Under the pieces are notes generated by a model. The model made no database searches and was not told where the DNA came from. It was given only the letters and a program-made list of their open reading frames with translations. Of a stretch of DNA of 64,000 nt, positions 16,934 through 25,844 are shown in pieces; position 1 is the stretch's first letter; each line of letters begins with the position of its first letter. This stretch comes from JAIVJZ01 sp035645695 (GTDB taxonomy: Bacteria > Acidobacteriota > Blastocatellia > Pyrinomonadales > Pyrinomonadaceae). A program made the translations under genes and the position numbers. Location of the stretch: assembly GCA_035645695.1 (NCBI GenBank), contig DASQMC010000035.1:1-64000 (forward strand), in the 5' to 3' direction.

Positions 16934-19456
16934 TTAAGTGGCTGAAGCCGACGGGCGCAGTGAGATGACGACCGACTTTGAGGCGGGCGTGTTGCTTTTC
17001 TCGGCGACGCTGCGGATGGGGACGAGCACGTTCGTCTCCGGGAAATAGGTGGCGGCCGAGCGACGCGGGATGCTGTAGGACACGACGATGAAACGACGCG
17101 CGACGCGCTCCTCGCCCTCGAAATGGCTAACCAGATCGACGACCGAGCCTTCCGAGAGTCCCGCCTCGCGTATGTCTTCGGGGTTGAGCATCACGACGCG
17201 CCGCTCGTTGCGGATGCCGCGATAACGATCGTCGAGGCCGTAGATGGTCGTGTTGAATTGATCGTGGCTGCGAATGGTCATCATCAAAAACCGGCCGGGC
17301 GCGAGTTCGTGTCGCGGCAACCCGTGGACGGTGAACTGTGCCTTGCCCGATGCGGTTTGCCACTCGCGTTCGCGCGCGAGGTTGGGCAGGTAGAAGCCGC
17401 CGGGGCGGCGCACGCGCTCGTTGTAATTCTCGAAGCCGACGACGACGCGTGAGATGCGTTCCCGTATGAGGTCGTAGTCGGCGGCGAGTTCCGTCCAGTC
17501 GATCCGGCCGCGCTCGGGGCGCGCGCCGAGCGTCGCTTCGGCCAGCCGGGCGACGATTGCCACTTCGCTCAGAAGTTCCGCGCTCGCGGGCGGCAAATTC
17601 CCGCGCGACGTTTGCACGACGCCCATCGAATTTTCCGCGCTGACAAACTGCTCGCCCGTCGCCTGCCGGTCAATTTCCGTGCGCCCGAGGCACGGCAGGA
17701 TCAACGCCTGCTCGCCCGTGACGAGGTGCGCGCGGTTGAGTTTGGTCGAAACCTGCACGGTCAGGCGCAGGCGGCCGAGGGCTTCGGCCGTGTACTCTGT
17801 GTCGGGTGTGGCTGAGAGAAAGTTGCCGCCCATCGCAAAGAAAACTTTCGCCGCGCCCGCGTGCATCGCCTTGATGGCTTCCACCGTGTCGAAGCCGTGC
17901 GCGCGTGGCGGCTCGAAGTCGAACTCGCGCGCGAGAGCGTCGAGGAAGGCCGGGGTCGGGCGTTCCCAGATGCCCATCGTGCGGTCGCCCTGCACGTTCG
18001 AGTGGCCGCGCACAGGGCAGACGCCCGCGCCGCGCTTCCCGATCTGCCCGCGCAGGAGCAGCAGGTTGACGATCTCCTGTATGTTCGCCACGGCGTTCCT
18101 GTGCTGCGTGAGTCCCATCGCCCAGCAGAAGATCGTGCGCTCGGAGTTGACGAACACCCGCGCGGCCTCGCGTATCTGCTCGCGCCCGATACCGCAGCCT
18201 TCGGTGATGTCGTCCCACGCGACCGCGCCGAGCGACGCGGCGAACTCCGAGAACCCGGCCGTGTGCGTCTCTATAAAATCGCGTTCGAGCACGCCGACGC
18301 CGCCGCGCCGCGCGTCTTCCTCCAGCACCTCTTTGGCGATGCCCTGCAACAGGGCGACATCGCCGTTGATGCGTACTTGAAGAAAGAGGTCGGCGAGTTG
18401 CGTTCCACGGCCGACGAGCGTGTCGAACGCTTCCTGCGGGTGTTTGAATCGCGACATGCCCGCTTCGGGCAGCGGGTTGATGTGGACGATGCGACAGCCG
18501 CGTCGCTTCGCGGCTTGCAGCGTCGTCAGCATGCGCGGGTGGTTCGTCCCCGGATTCTGTCCGATGACGAAGATCGCCTCCGCCTCCGCAAAGTCGTCGA
18601 GCGTGACCGTGCCTTTGCCGACGCCGATTGACTCCGTCAACGCAGACCCGCTCGACTCGTGGCACATGTTCGAGCAGTCGGGCAGGTTGTTCGTGCCGAA
18701 GCGGCGGACGAAAAGCTGGTACAGGAAGGCCGCCTCGTTGCTCGTGCGCCCGGAGGTGTAGAAGATCGCCTCGTCGGGCGCGGCAAGCGCGTTCAACTCC
18801 GTTGCGATCAATTTGAACGCTTCGTCCCAACCGACGGGTTCGTAGTGTGTGCCGCCGCGGCGGAGCAACATCGGGTGCGTCAGTCGTCCCTGTGCGTTCA
18901 GCCACATGTCCGTTTGGCGCGAGAGTTCCGAGACGCTCCATTCGCGGAAGAACTCGGGCGTGACGCGTTTGGTCGTCGCCTCGTCGGCGACGTGCTTCGC
19001 GCCGTTTTCGCAGAACTCGAAATGCGTCCGCTCGCCGTCCGGCTCAGGCCACGCGCAGCCGGGACAATCGAAACCGCCCTTCTGGTTGATGCGCGTCAAG
19101 GTCTTCAGCGTGCGCGCCGCGCCCATCTCTTTCCACGAATGTTTCAGCGCGGACACGATGGCGGGCACGCCGCCGGCGGTCTCGCTCGCGGGCGAGACCT
19201 CTATTCCCGTAAACTCCGCGGGCGGCTGCGCGCGGCTCACAACCTCCGCCGCACTCTCCGCGCCGCTCGTATCCGCGCCAATTTGATGCGGAGTCCCGGC
19301 GGCGGCGGACGAAGCTCGCGCCGCGTCGCGCCTCAACTCCCGCTCCGTTTTCAAATCCTGCTTGGCAGGCTCGTAGTGGCTCGGGTGCGCCTCGGCCTTC
19401 TGGTCGGCCGCGCCCTGCTGTTGCTGCCCCCCGGTTTTGATTTCCTGCTTCGACAT
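16934..19456 (-). CDS. FdhF/YdeP-family molybdopterin oxidoreductase
   Basis: An 840-residue formate-dehydrogenase-like molybdoenzyme. After an unusual 90-residue Q/A/E-rich hydrophilic extension comes the family signature NQKGGFDCPGCAWPEPD (Cys131, Cys134) and Cys149. MGD-binding regions follow (FYTSGRTSNEAAFLYQLF; GQNPGTNHPRML; CPVRGHSNVQGDRTMG). Cys265 in NMCHESSG aligns by eye with the Sec/Cys Mo ligand of FdhF. C-terminal cofactor contacts include the segment near SHDQFNTTIYG. Family members such as E. coli YdeP are linked to acid resistance, with the reaction unclear. Monocistronic; GGAGAG lies just before the ATG. Formate dehydrogenase activity should not be assumed. Confidence 0.9.
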   Translation of the reverse strand: MSKQEIKTGGQQQQGAADQKAEAHPSHYEPAKQDLKTERELRRDAARASSAAAGTPHQIGADTSGAESAAEVVSRAQPPAEFTGIEVSPASETAGGVPAIVSALKHSWKEMGAARTLKTLTRINQKGGFDCPGCAWPEPDGERTHFEFCENGAKHVADEATTKRVTPEFFREWSVSELSRQTDMWLNAQGRLTHPMLLRRGGTHYEPVGWDEAFKLIATELNALAAPDEAIFYTSGRTSNEAAFLYQLFVRRFGTNNLPDCSNMCHESSGSALTESIGVGKGTVTLDDFAEAEAIFVIGQNPGTNHPRMLTTLQAAKRRGCRIVHINPLPEAGMSRFKHPQEAFDTLVGRGTQLADLFLQVRINGDVALLQGIAKEVLEEDARRGGVGVLERDFIETHTAGFSEFAASLGAVAWDDITEGCGIGREQIREAARVFVNSERTIFCWAMGLTQHRNAVANIQEIVNLLLLRGQIGKRGAGVCPVRGHSNVQGDRTMGIWERPTPAFLDALAREFDFEPPRAHGFDTVEAIKAMHAGAAKVFFAMGGNFLSATPDTEYTAEALGRLRLTVQVSTKLNRAHLVTGEQALILPCLGRTEIDRQATGEQFVSAENSMGVVQTSRGNLPPASAELLSEVAIVARLAEATLGARPERGRIDWTELAADYDLIRERISRVVVGFENYNERVRRPGGFYLPNLAREREWQTASGKAQFTVHGLPRHELAPGRFLMMTIRSHDQFNTTIYGLDDRYRGIRNERRVVMLNPEDIREAGLSEGSVVDLVSHFEGEERVARRFIVVSYSIPRRSAATYFPETNVLVPIRSVAEKSNTPASKSVVISLRPSASAT

Positions 19457-19665
19457 CTCTCTCCGAATAATTCCACCAGCCCGCGCTGATTACTTTTCCT
19501 GTTGTTGCTGCCGCCCGACCGCCATCAACTCAGCGGCCGAGATAAGACGTTGCCGGAAGTCCGGCATAAGTTTAACAGACCCGGCGAGACAGCATAACGC
19601 ACGGGTTGCGCCGCCCCGTGTCTTTAACGAAAAAGATTCGCGGGCGGACAAATAATGCGGACAAA

Positions 19666-19699
19666 TAATTACGGGCGACCACATGGCCGCCCGTAATTA
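19666..19699. terminator. Hairpin terminator candidate
   Basis: TAATTACGGGCG at 19666-19677 pairs perfectly with CGCCCGTAATTA at 19688-19699. It follows the stop codon of the glycosyl hydrolase gene (minus strand). The rest of the 310-bp gap 19457-19766 shows only the upstream region of the molybdoenzyme gene and no clear promoter. Confidence 0.6.
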
Positions 19700-19766
19700 C
19701 CCGTGTGCCGAATTTCAAGCCGCACTGCCGTTGTGGACTGACTTCGTCCACGCATGATCGACGGCC

Positions 19767-22067
19767 TCAGCGAGCGCGTTGATCATGCGGGACGATGATG
19801 TCCGCGGAAGCGGTCGCCGTGTTGCCCGCCTGATCTGTGACGGTTGCGACGACGCGGTAGAGACGGCCGTCGCGGTCTTGCCCGTCGCGGCGCGCTTCGA
19901 GCGCGAGCGAGTCTTTCCATTCGCTCGAACTTCCGGCAAGCGCGCGCGCCGGGATGCCGAGCGGCGTGCCGTATTCATCCGTCACGACGTAGCTGACGGC
20001 GGCGAGACCGGAAACGGAATCAGACGCGCTCCCAGTAATAGTCGCGTTGACCGTCCCGTTGTTGGCAGGCCAGATGATCGAAGGCGTCGCCGTGAGCGTG
20101 ATGAGCGGCGCGGTCTTATCAATTTTCACGAGTAGTTCCCTGACGGCTTCCGCGTTGCCCGCGTTGTCCGTGGAGCGGTAGAGGATCGTGCTCGTGCCTT
20201 CGACGCCGAAAGTGAACGCGCCGGTGTAGGGTTGCCACGCCTCGCCGCCGTCCGTGGAGTACTCAGTCGTGGCGACGCCCGCGCAGTTGTCGGTCGCATC
20301 GAGCGTGATGGCGACATCGGTCGTGTACCAGCCGTTTTGCCCGTTGGGAGCGGCGGGCGCGATGACGGCGTTCGTGCCGGGGGCGGACGCGTCGCGTTCC
20401 GCATTGGCGACGAGTCCGGGCGCGACGTTGAAACAGTAGTAAGACGCGCCCGCGCGGGCGCGGTATGCGCCGGGCGTTAGATCGACCGCGCCGAAGAAGC
20501 CGCCGCCGTCGGTTGTCGCCGTGCGCGTCGCGTGTGTGCCGAGGTTTTCGATTTCGACCGGCTTGGTGTCGAGCGGCGCGTTGTCGGCGTCGCGGGCTTC
20601 GCCTTTGACGTGTCCGAGCGTGGGCGCGACCTTCCACTTAAAAGCGGGTATTTGCGCCGCGTCGCTGAAGATCGGCGTCGAGCCTGTGGGTTCGTAGAGC
20701 TTCGTGCCGTCGACGGATTTCCCGGTCGTCAGCGCTGACGCGAACTCCGCGAAGGAGCGCGCGGGCGTGGTGACGGGCGACGGGATGGCGAACGGATTGT
20801 TCGTGACCGCAATGTTGCTCGTCGCCATCGAGAAGTAGATGATGCCGCTCAAATTGGTCTCGCCACCGGCAGGCGTGAGCGTGCGGCGCGTCTGCCGCAG
20901 CGTGCCTTCGATGGCGTTGTTGGCCGCGCCCTGCCCCATCATGCCCGCGCGATCATAGAGATGCCCCCTGAGCCACGTCTCCCACTGGTCGTATTGCGGG
21001 CGCACCGCGGCGCTGTGTTCGCCTTTGTAGACCATCGGGATTGCGATGTCGATGATGCCTTCCTGAGTCCACGCGCGCCAGTCCTGATAGACGCGCCAGT
21101 AGGCCTCGGCGGAATCCCAGGACGCTTCGGTCGCGCCGATGCCGCCGAATGCGATGAGCGCGGCGGAGATTTTCAAATCCGGCTTGATGGCGAGCGCGTT
21201 CAGATAAACGCGCCGCACGATGTTCGTCACCTGATCGCGTCGCCATTGGCTCCACTGCGGATTGCCCGGCGCGGGAGCGGGGCTGCCCGGTGCGATGCCG
21301 TGGTGGTTCTGGAAGCGTTCGACGCTCGTCGAGTTGTAACCGACGTTCGCGCCGGTCGAGGGCGTCTGGCCGCCGATGCCGATCTCGGGATAGCGGATGC
21401 GGTCGAGGTGCAACCCGTCAATGTCGTAATTGCGCACGAGGTGATTGATTACTTCGACCGTGTAGGCGGCGGCTTCCGGGTGGCCGAAGTCTAACCAGAA
21501 ATCGCTGCCGAAGCGATGGCCCTGATAAGTGATGCTGGCGCTGCCGTCGGGCAGGAGCGTTCGCGTGAGCCAGTTGCTCGCGCCCGGCGTGATCGTGTTT
21601 GTCGCGGGGTTGAAGCCCCCGTGGAGGTTGAAGACGTGGTTCGGATTCTCCGGCGGAAAGAGGTTCGGCGCGCGCCCCCAGACCGCGCTCATGATGACGA
21701 AGGCGTGAACCTCTATGCCGTGCGCGTGCGCCTCGTTGATCATGTCCTGTAGCGGGTCGAAGCCCGCCTGAATGGGCGTGCGGTCGCCGCGCGGTTCAAG
21801 CGAGTTGAGATACCAGGAATCGCCACGGCGGCGCACCTGCACGAACAAGGCGTTTGCGCGGGCGGCGCGGGCGTTATTGACCACCGTCACAACGTCTGCG
21901 TGGTTATTGAGAGCCGTGTTGAAAGTGTCCACCCAGAAGGCGCGGTATTCGGTTCTGACCTGTGCGCGCACGACGCCCGGAACGCACATTGCCGACAGCA
22001 GCAGCAGCAGCAACGAGCAACAAGCGATTTTCCGGCTGACCAGAATTTTGCGAAGTTTGATGTTCAT
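19767..22067 (-). CDS. Secreted family-10-like glycosyl hydrolase (DUF187/GHL10) with Ig-like tail
   Basis: 766 residues from the ATG at 22067 (AGGGAA upstream). Signal peptide, then a GHL10 TIM-barrel domain (about 35-420): YRAFWVDTFNTALNN, NALFVQVRRRGDSWY, DPLQDMINEAHAHGIEVHAF, YDIDGLHLDRIRYPE. The C-terminal third contains a carboxypeptidase-regulatory/SpaA-like strand region and an OmpL47-like beta domain (TTDVAITLDATDNCAGV, STDNAGNAEAV). A further Ig-like domain precedes the end. Family members such as YngK are predicted carbohydrate hydrolases of cell-wall or storage glycans. It is likely extracellular or surface-displayed; the substrate is unknown. Confidence 0.85.
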   Translation of the reverse strand: MNIKLRKILVSRKIACCSLLLLLLSAMCVPGVVRAQVRTEYRAFWVDTFNTALNNHADVVTVVNNARAARANALFVQVRRRGDSWYLNSLEPRGDRTPIQAGFDPLQDMINEAHAHGIEVHAFVIMSAVWGRAPNLFPPENPNHVFNLHGGFNPATNTITPGASNWLTRTLLPDGSASITYQGHRFGSDFWLDFGHPEAAAYTVEVINHLVRNYDIDGLHLDRIRYPEIGIGGQTPSTGANVGYNSTSVERFQNHHGIAPGSPAPAPGNPQWSQWRRDQVTNIVRRVYLNALAIKPDLKISAALIAFGGIGATEASWDSAEAYWRVYQDWRAWTQEGIIDIAIPMVYKGEHSAAVRPQYDQWETWLRGHLYDRAGMMGQGAANNAIEGTLRQTRRTLTPAGGETNLSGIIYFSMATSNIAVTNNPFAIPSPVTTPARSFAEFASALTTGKSVDGTKLYEPTGSTPIFSDAAQIPAFKWKVAPTLGHVKGEARDADNAPLDTKPVEIENLGTHATRTATTDGGGFFGAVDLTPGAYRARAGASYYCFNVAPGLVANAERDASAPGTNAVIAPAAPNGQNGWYTTDVAITLDATDNCAGVATTEYSTDGGEAWQPYTGAFTFGVEGTSTILYRSTDNAGNAEAVRELLVKIDKTAPLITLTATPSIIWPANNGTVNATITGSASDSVSGLAAVSYVVTDEYGTPLGIPARALAGSSSEWKDSLALEARRDGQDRDGRLYRVVATVTDQAGNTATASADIIVPHDQRAR

Positions 22068-22624
22068 AAGTTTCCCTAAACGTGTGACCGCACTCTGAAT
22101 CGCCCCCGGTCGTTGAGGACAAAAATTCCGGCGGACATAAAGCGACTTCATTGCTCCGTCGCCGGCTGAATTTTTCGCGACATCATTAGTGAGGATTTTA
22201 TCAATAGAGCTGGTGGCGACGTTTTACTATCGCATGCCCCTGTTGTCAATAAAAACCGTCTCGGCGGTACGCCGGGTGTTGCCCGATCTCCGTGGAACAG
22301 TCCGCCCGCTGCCGCATTCAACACGATCTCAAATTTGAAACTTCTGAAATCTCAAATTTGATATTCGTCATTTGCATGGCTCTCTCGCGAGGTAGAGCGA
22401 ACGGCGCTCGCTCACGCCGCACCGAGGCAGGTTCGCCTCCGTTGCGGCGCGCGGGCTGTTCGTCCGGCGGCGAAAGTTCGGCGAAGCGATAGCTTCGAGC
22501 GGCCTTAACGCAAGGAGGTGAACGCCCGTCTGCCCGGAGCGCGTCGAGAACGCACATGCCCGTCCGATGTGTTATAAGAACTCGTCCGCCCCATAAATCA
22601 ACTTTGCCAAGGAGCCACCAGATC
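22068..22624. other. 557-bp intergenic region with a family-F repeat and an unattached Shine-Dalgarno
   Basis: It divides the hydrolase and M28 genes. Positions 22323-22362 hold a pair of CTCAAATTTGA words (family F, copy 2). At about 22510 there is AAGGAGGTGA, a perfect match to the anti-Shine-Dalgarno, but the only frame it could serve (GTG inside the motif) stops after 19 codons. GTTATAAG at about 22569 resembles a -10 box for the M28 gene. No convincing gene is seen. Confidence 0.5.
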
Positions 22625-24301
22625 GTGAGAAAGATAGTCGCACTTTTTCTGTTCGTTTCACTTTCTTTCAGCCCGCTCGTCGCCGTTGCGCAAACGCCCG
22701 TCGCCTCGACGGAGCGCGTCGATGCGGAAGTCTACTGGAAGATTCGCAGGGAGGGAACGGAGCGTTCACAGGCCATGCGAACGCTCCACTTCCTCTCCGA
22801 CGTGTACGGGCCGCGCCTGACCGGCTCGCCCAACTTCAAGGCCGCCGCCGACTGGACGGTGAAGCAGATGAACGCGTGGGGCTTCAAGAACACGCGTCTG
22901 GAACCGTGGGATTTCGGCCATCCCGGCTGGCTGAACGAACGCCTTTCGGCGCACATCATCTCGCCGGTCAAGGACTCGCTCGTCTGCGAGGCGCTCGCCT
23001 GGACGCCGGGGACGAACGGCGCGGTCAAGGGTCGAGCCTACCAGTTAATCCTGCCCGAACGTCAGACGAAAGAAGGTTTGGCCGCGTTCCTGGAACGCGA
23101 GAGGGAGCAAGTCAGGGGCCGGATCGTTCTCGCGGGCAAGCATCAGACCGTGCCCGTCACCTTCAACCCGGCGAACAAGCGACGGGAAGATCAGGAGGTG
23201 CGAAACCAGTATGACCCGAACAACCCGGCGGCCGCACAGCCGGCGCCCACGCCCACGCCCCAACCGTCGCCCGCCGCCTCGCCGTCCGGGACGCCGCAGC
23301 CCGCGATCCTGACCGCGGCGCAGGCGAGCGAACAACTCGACCAGTTCCTCGTCGCCAGCGGCGCGCTCGTGCGCATCAACGACGCGGGGCGCGAGCACGG
23401 GCAGATTCGCGCCTTCAACAATCCCACCTTCGATACGTCGAAAGCCGTGCCCACGGTCGTCATGCGGAACGAGGACTACGGCCGCATCAGTCGCATTCTG
23501 GCCGACGGCACTCCGGTCGAGTTGGAGTTCAACATAGTCAACCGCAACTATCCGGAGGGGCGCACGTCCTACAACGTCGTCGGCGAGATACCGGGCGGTG
23601 ACAAGGCCGACGAAGTGGTGATGCTCGGCGGCCACCTCGATTCCTGGCACGCCGCCACGGGCGCGACCGACAACGCCGTGGGCTGCGCCATCATGCTCGA
23701 AGCCGCGCGCATCCTGCACACGCTCGGCCTCAAGCCCCGCCGCACGATCCGCGTCGCCCTGTGGAGCGGCGAGGAACAGGGCTTGCTCGGCTCGAAGGCT
23801 TATGTCAAAGAACACTTCGGCACGTTCGAGCAGCCGAAGCCGGAGTTTTTCAAGTTCAACGGCTACCTCAACATCGATTCGGGAACGGGGCGCATTCGCG
23901 GCGCGACCGTCTTCGGCCCGCCCGAGACGGCCACCGTGCTCAGGCACGCGCTGGCGCCGTTCGAGGACTTGGGCGTCATGGGCGCGATTGCGACCGCCAG
24001 CCGCCGCACGGGGGGAACCGACAGCACCTCTTTCAACGCGGCGGGGCTGCCCGGCATCAACTTCGGCCAAGACCCGATAGAATATGGCACGCACACATGG
24101 CACACGAACCTCGACACCTATGAGCGCATCGTGGAAAGCGACGTGCGCAGCGCGGCCATCGTTGCGGCCGCCGCCGTCTATCATCTCGCCATGCGCGACG
24201 AAATGTTGCCGCGCTTCACGAAGGAGACGATGCCCGCACCGCCGCCAAGTCCGACCCCGAGTCCGACCCCGAGTCCGACCCCGAGTCCGACGCCCCGCTG
24301 A
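22625..24301 (+). CDS. Secreted M28-family zinc aminopeptidase
   Basis: 558 residues from a GTG at 22625 (AGGAG about 10 nt upstream). This start gives a classic signal peptide (VRKIVALFLFVSLSFSPLVA). An upstream ATG at 22556 would add an arginine-rich leader and is less likely. A PA-like region (about 150-300) is interrupted by a P/T/A-rich linker. The peptidase domain has zinc ligands in GGHLDSWHAATGATDNAVG and WSGEEQGLLGS, and the last His in YGTHTWHTNLDTYE. The C-terminus is a (PSPT)n tail encoded by four 12-bp tandem repeats. It probably removes N-terminal residues from peptides outside the cell. Confidence 0.92.
   Translation: MRKIVALFLFVSLSFSPLVAVAQTPVASTERVDAEVYWKIRREGTERSQAMRTLHFLSDVYGPRLTGSPNFKAAADWTVKQMNAWGFKNTRLEPWDFGHPGWLNERLSAHIISPVKDSLVCEALAWTPGTNGAVKGRAYQLILPERQTKEGLAAFLEREREQVRGRIVLAGKHQTVPVTFNPANKRREDQEVRNQYDPNNPAAAQPAPTPTPQPSPAASPSGTPQPAILTAAQASEQLDQFLVASGALVRINDAGREHGQIRAFNNPTFDTSKAVPTVVMRNEDYGRISRILADGTPVELEFNIVNRNYPEGRTSYNVVGEIPGGDKADEVVMLGGHLDSWHAATGATDNAVGCAIMLEAARILHTLGLKPRRTIRVALWSGEEQGLLGSKAYVKEHFGTFEQPKPEFFKFNGYLNIDSGTGRIRGATVFGPPETATVLRHALAPFEDLGVMGAIATASRRTGGTDSTSFNAAGLPGINFGQDPIEYGTHTWHTNLDTYERIVESDVRSAAIVAAAAVYHLAMRDEMLPRFTKETMPAPPPSPTPSPTPSPTPSPTPR
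24248..24295 (+). repeat. Four 12-bp tandem repeats inside the M28 gene
   Basis: The unit AGTCCGACCCCG is repeated four times (last copy AGTCCGACGCCC), encoding (S-P-T-P)n at the extreme C-terminus of the peptidase. The near-identity of copies suggests slippage-prone length variation. Confidence 0.85.
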
Positions 24302-24322
24302 CCGCTGCTCTCCTGATCTGAA

Positions 24323-24424
24323 CTCTGTGCCCCCTGCGGTGTCCTCCTGTGTCTGCGGTGGTGAATGCTGGTTAATCGAGCATTCACCACCGCAGACACA
24401 GAGGACACCGCAGGGGGCACGGAG
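24323..24424. repeat. CACAGAG-type giant inverted repeat (family C, copy 2)
   Basis: The left arm (24323-24369) and right arm (24379-24424) form a stem of about 46 bp with a 9-nt loop; one extra base in the left arm. It shares the words GTGGTGAATGCT and CACCGCAGGGGGCAC with copy 3. It begins about 20 bp after the M28 stop. Confidence 0.9.
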
Positions 24425-24495
24425 GAAAGCTAAAAGCAGGACACCGCTCGCCGACCCTGCCGCCCTTGCTAATGCTTGGAGGTGGATACATTAGA

Positions 24496-24551
24496 AAGCC
24501 CCGCCATCGGCGCGACGATGTGGTCGCGGATGGCGGGGCTTAAAATTTGCG
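24496..24551. terminator. Hairpin terminator candidate
   Basis: AAGCCCCGCCATC pairs perfectly with GATGGCGGGGCTT, followed by AAAAT on the plus strand. It lies between the M28 gene and the convergent small hypothetical gene. With the family-C repeat it accounts for the 313-bp gap 24302-24614. Confidence 0.65.
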
Positions 24552-24614
24552 CACCCATGTGCGTTCGACGCGGGCGCGGGGGGCGCGTCTTCCGCGAGCT
24601 TCGCGCCGGGCGCG

Positions 24615-24836
24615 TTAATCTGCCGAAGTAGTCGCCGGGTCAATGAAGAGATTCGCAAAAGCGAGACGCGGGTCGGGGGTGTGCCGCTGTTGCAGTTCTT
24701 TGATCCAGGTGGTTACGTGGCCGGTGATGTCGCGGGAGGCGTGGCGGGCGTTTTTGGTTTCAGCTGCGTGGCTCTCGGCCGCTTTGACCGGGGCGCTTCG
24801 CTCTGAACGCTTGATGATTCTAATATTCGTATTCAT
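24615..24836 (-). CDS. Small hypothetical protein
   Basis: 73 residues from the ATG at 24836, which has GGAG 8 nt upstream; an ATG eight codons earlier has no such site. It is charged, Ala/Thr/His-rich and soluble, with no cysteine and no signal peptide. No family is recognised. It is monocistronic between a hairpin and another small gene of the same strand. Confidence 0.5.
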   Translation of the reverse strand: MNTNIRIIKRSERSAPVKAAESHAAETKNARHASRDITGHVTTWIKELQQRHTPDPRLAFANLFIDPATTSAD

Positions 24837-25026
24837 TGATGTATCTCCGTCGTCAGTCAATCCTCTTAAAAACTTCGTTAGCGGGTCTCCAATTAACGTC
24901 CCATCTACTAACGCGAGATTTAGACTGAAAACGGATCATCCGAAAATGTCGGCCGGGCGTGAAGATGCTCGGGTGTGGGAATCGCGACGACTTGAGCGAT
25001 CCCGTGAGGTGTGTGTAACGGGCCGG

Positions 25027-25410
25027 TCAGTGTCCGACGGGTATCCTTTGGAAGCGTGTCTTCCCTTCCGGGTCTTCCCAGGAAATATCCAGCACGTAAG
25101 GCCGCGACGCGCCCGCGATCACTTTGAGACGCTCCAACTGGTCGTGCGCGGGGTCTGCCGGTTTCCCGTCGATCAAGGTCTTGTGCGGCATGACGGCCTT
25201 TTCACTCGGCCGGATATACTTGACGGCCTCGAATCTGATGTGCGCCCGCGAGGGCGCGCCGGAAGTCTCTTCGTCCTTCAAAAAGACGGTGAGAATCTCG
25301 ACACACTTGAGCGGCTGATCGGTCTCGTTCATCAACTCCAGTTGAGTTGTCGATCCGTCGCCGACGAAAGACAGGGTGAAGGGAGCCGGTGTTTGGCCGT
25401 TGCTGGTCAT
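25027..25410 (-). CDS. Hypothetical protein, 127 residues
   Basis: A soluble protein that looks rich in beta strands (FTLSFVGDGSTTQLELMNET, CVEILTVFLKDEE, HIRFEAVKYIRP, PYVLDISWEDPEGKTRFQRI). It has no signal peptide. The pattern of alternating strands is reminiscent of an immunoglobulin-like sandwich, but no family is recognised. It lies just downstream of infA on the same strand, 39 bp after its stop, so it could be co-transcribed with it. Confidence 0.6.
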   Translation of the reverse strand: MTSNGQTPAPFTLSFVGDGSTTQLELMNETDQPLKCVEILTVFLKDEETSGAPSRAHIRFEAVKYIRPSEKAVMPHKTLIDGKPADPAHDQLERLKVIAGASRPYVLDISWEDPEGKTRFQRIPVGH

Positions 25411-25449
25411 AATCTCTAATTTCCGCGCGGAAAACCCGTCGGCCGCGCT

Positions 25450-25671
25450 TTATTTATACCTGTACGTGATGCGCCCTCTGGTCAGGTCATACGGCGATAA
25501 TTCGACGCTCACACGGTCGCCGGCCAGAATGCGTATGTGATTTTTGCGCATCTTCCCGCCGATTTGAGCCAGCACGAGATGTTCGCCGCCGTCGAGTTTC
25601 ACTTTGAAAAACGCGTTCGGCAATTTATCGATCACCACGCCTTCAGCCGGAACTAAATCTTCTTTAGCCAA
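25450..25671 (-). CDS. infA: Translation initiation factor IF-1
   Basis: A 73-residue OB-fold protein that binds the ribosomal A site and helps IF-2/IF-3 during initiation. Family landmarks: AKEDLVPAEGVV at the start, LPNAFFKVKLDGG, the nearly invariant GKMRKNHIRILAGDRV, and SPYDLTRGRITYRYK at the end. The start is a TTG at 25671, read as Met: AAAGGAG lies 7 nt upstream, the length then matches the usual 72-73 residues, and the codons further upstream contain two hairpins and no family sequence. It lies downstream of the RRM gene on the same strand. Confidence 0.95.
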   Translation of the reverse strand: MAKEDLVPAEGVVIDKLPNAFFKVKLDGGEHLVLAQIGGKMRKNHIRILAGDRVSVELSPYDLTRGRITYRYK

Positions 25672-25678
25672 TATTTTT

Positions 25679-25685
25679 CTCCTTT
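25679..25685 (-). promoter_or_regulatory. Shine-Dalgarno that sets the TTG start of infA
   Basis: AAAGGAG on the minus strand, 7 nt before the TTG codon at 25671-25669. It supports the non-AUG start. Confidence 0.75.
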
Positions 25686-25716
25686 GAACAAAGGTTAGAT
25701 GCAATTTAACCGCATC

Positions 25717-25783
25717 GCGTCCGGCGGAAGCGCATTTAACGCTCGCGCCGGACGCGCGCGCCGCGACCTTTGCAGGTCGCGGC
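25717..25783 (-). other. Two tandem hairpins between the RRM gene and infA
   Basis: Hairpin 1 (25760-25783): GCCGCGACCT pairs with AGGTCGCGGC around a 4-nt loop that reads GCAA on the minus strand, a GNRA tetraloop. Hairpin 2 (25717-25755): GCGTCCGGCG pairs with CGCCGGACGC, with an inner AGCG/CGCT stem. Both are transcribed ahead of infA. They could end the RRM message or form the infA leader. Confidence 0.7.
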
Positions 25784-25844
25784 AAAACGGCTGTCGGAGG
25801 CGTGCGGCCAGGTAAACAACACGGCCGCATGCCTTCCCGTTTCC

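Noticed and set aside
22510..22519. 16S rRNA 3' end fragment (AAGGAGGTGA)
   Set aside because: Only ten bases match and the flanks do not resemble 16S; no other rRNA sequence is nearby.
23045..24184. A 379-residue open frame on the minus strand over the M28 gene
   Set aside because: Complement of conserved M28 zinc-site sequence; no motif, no ribosome site. A composition artefact of high third-position GC.
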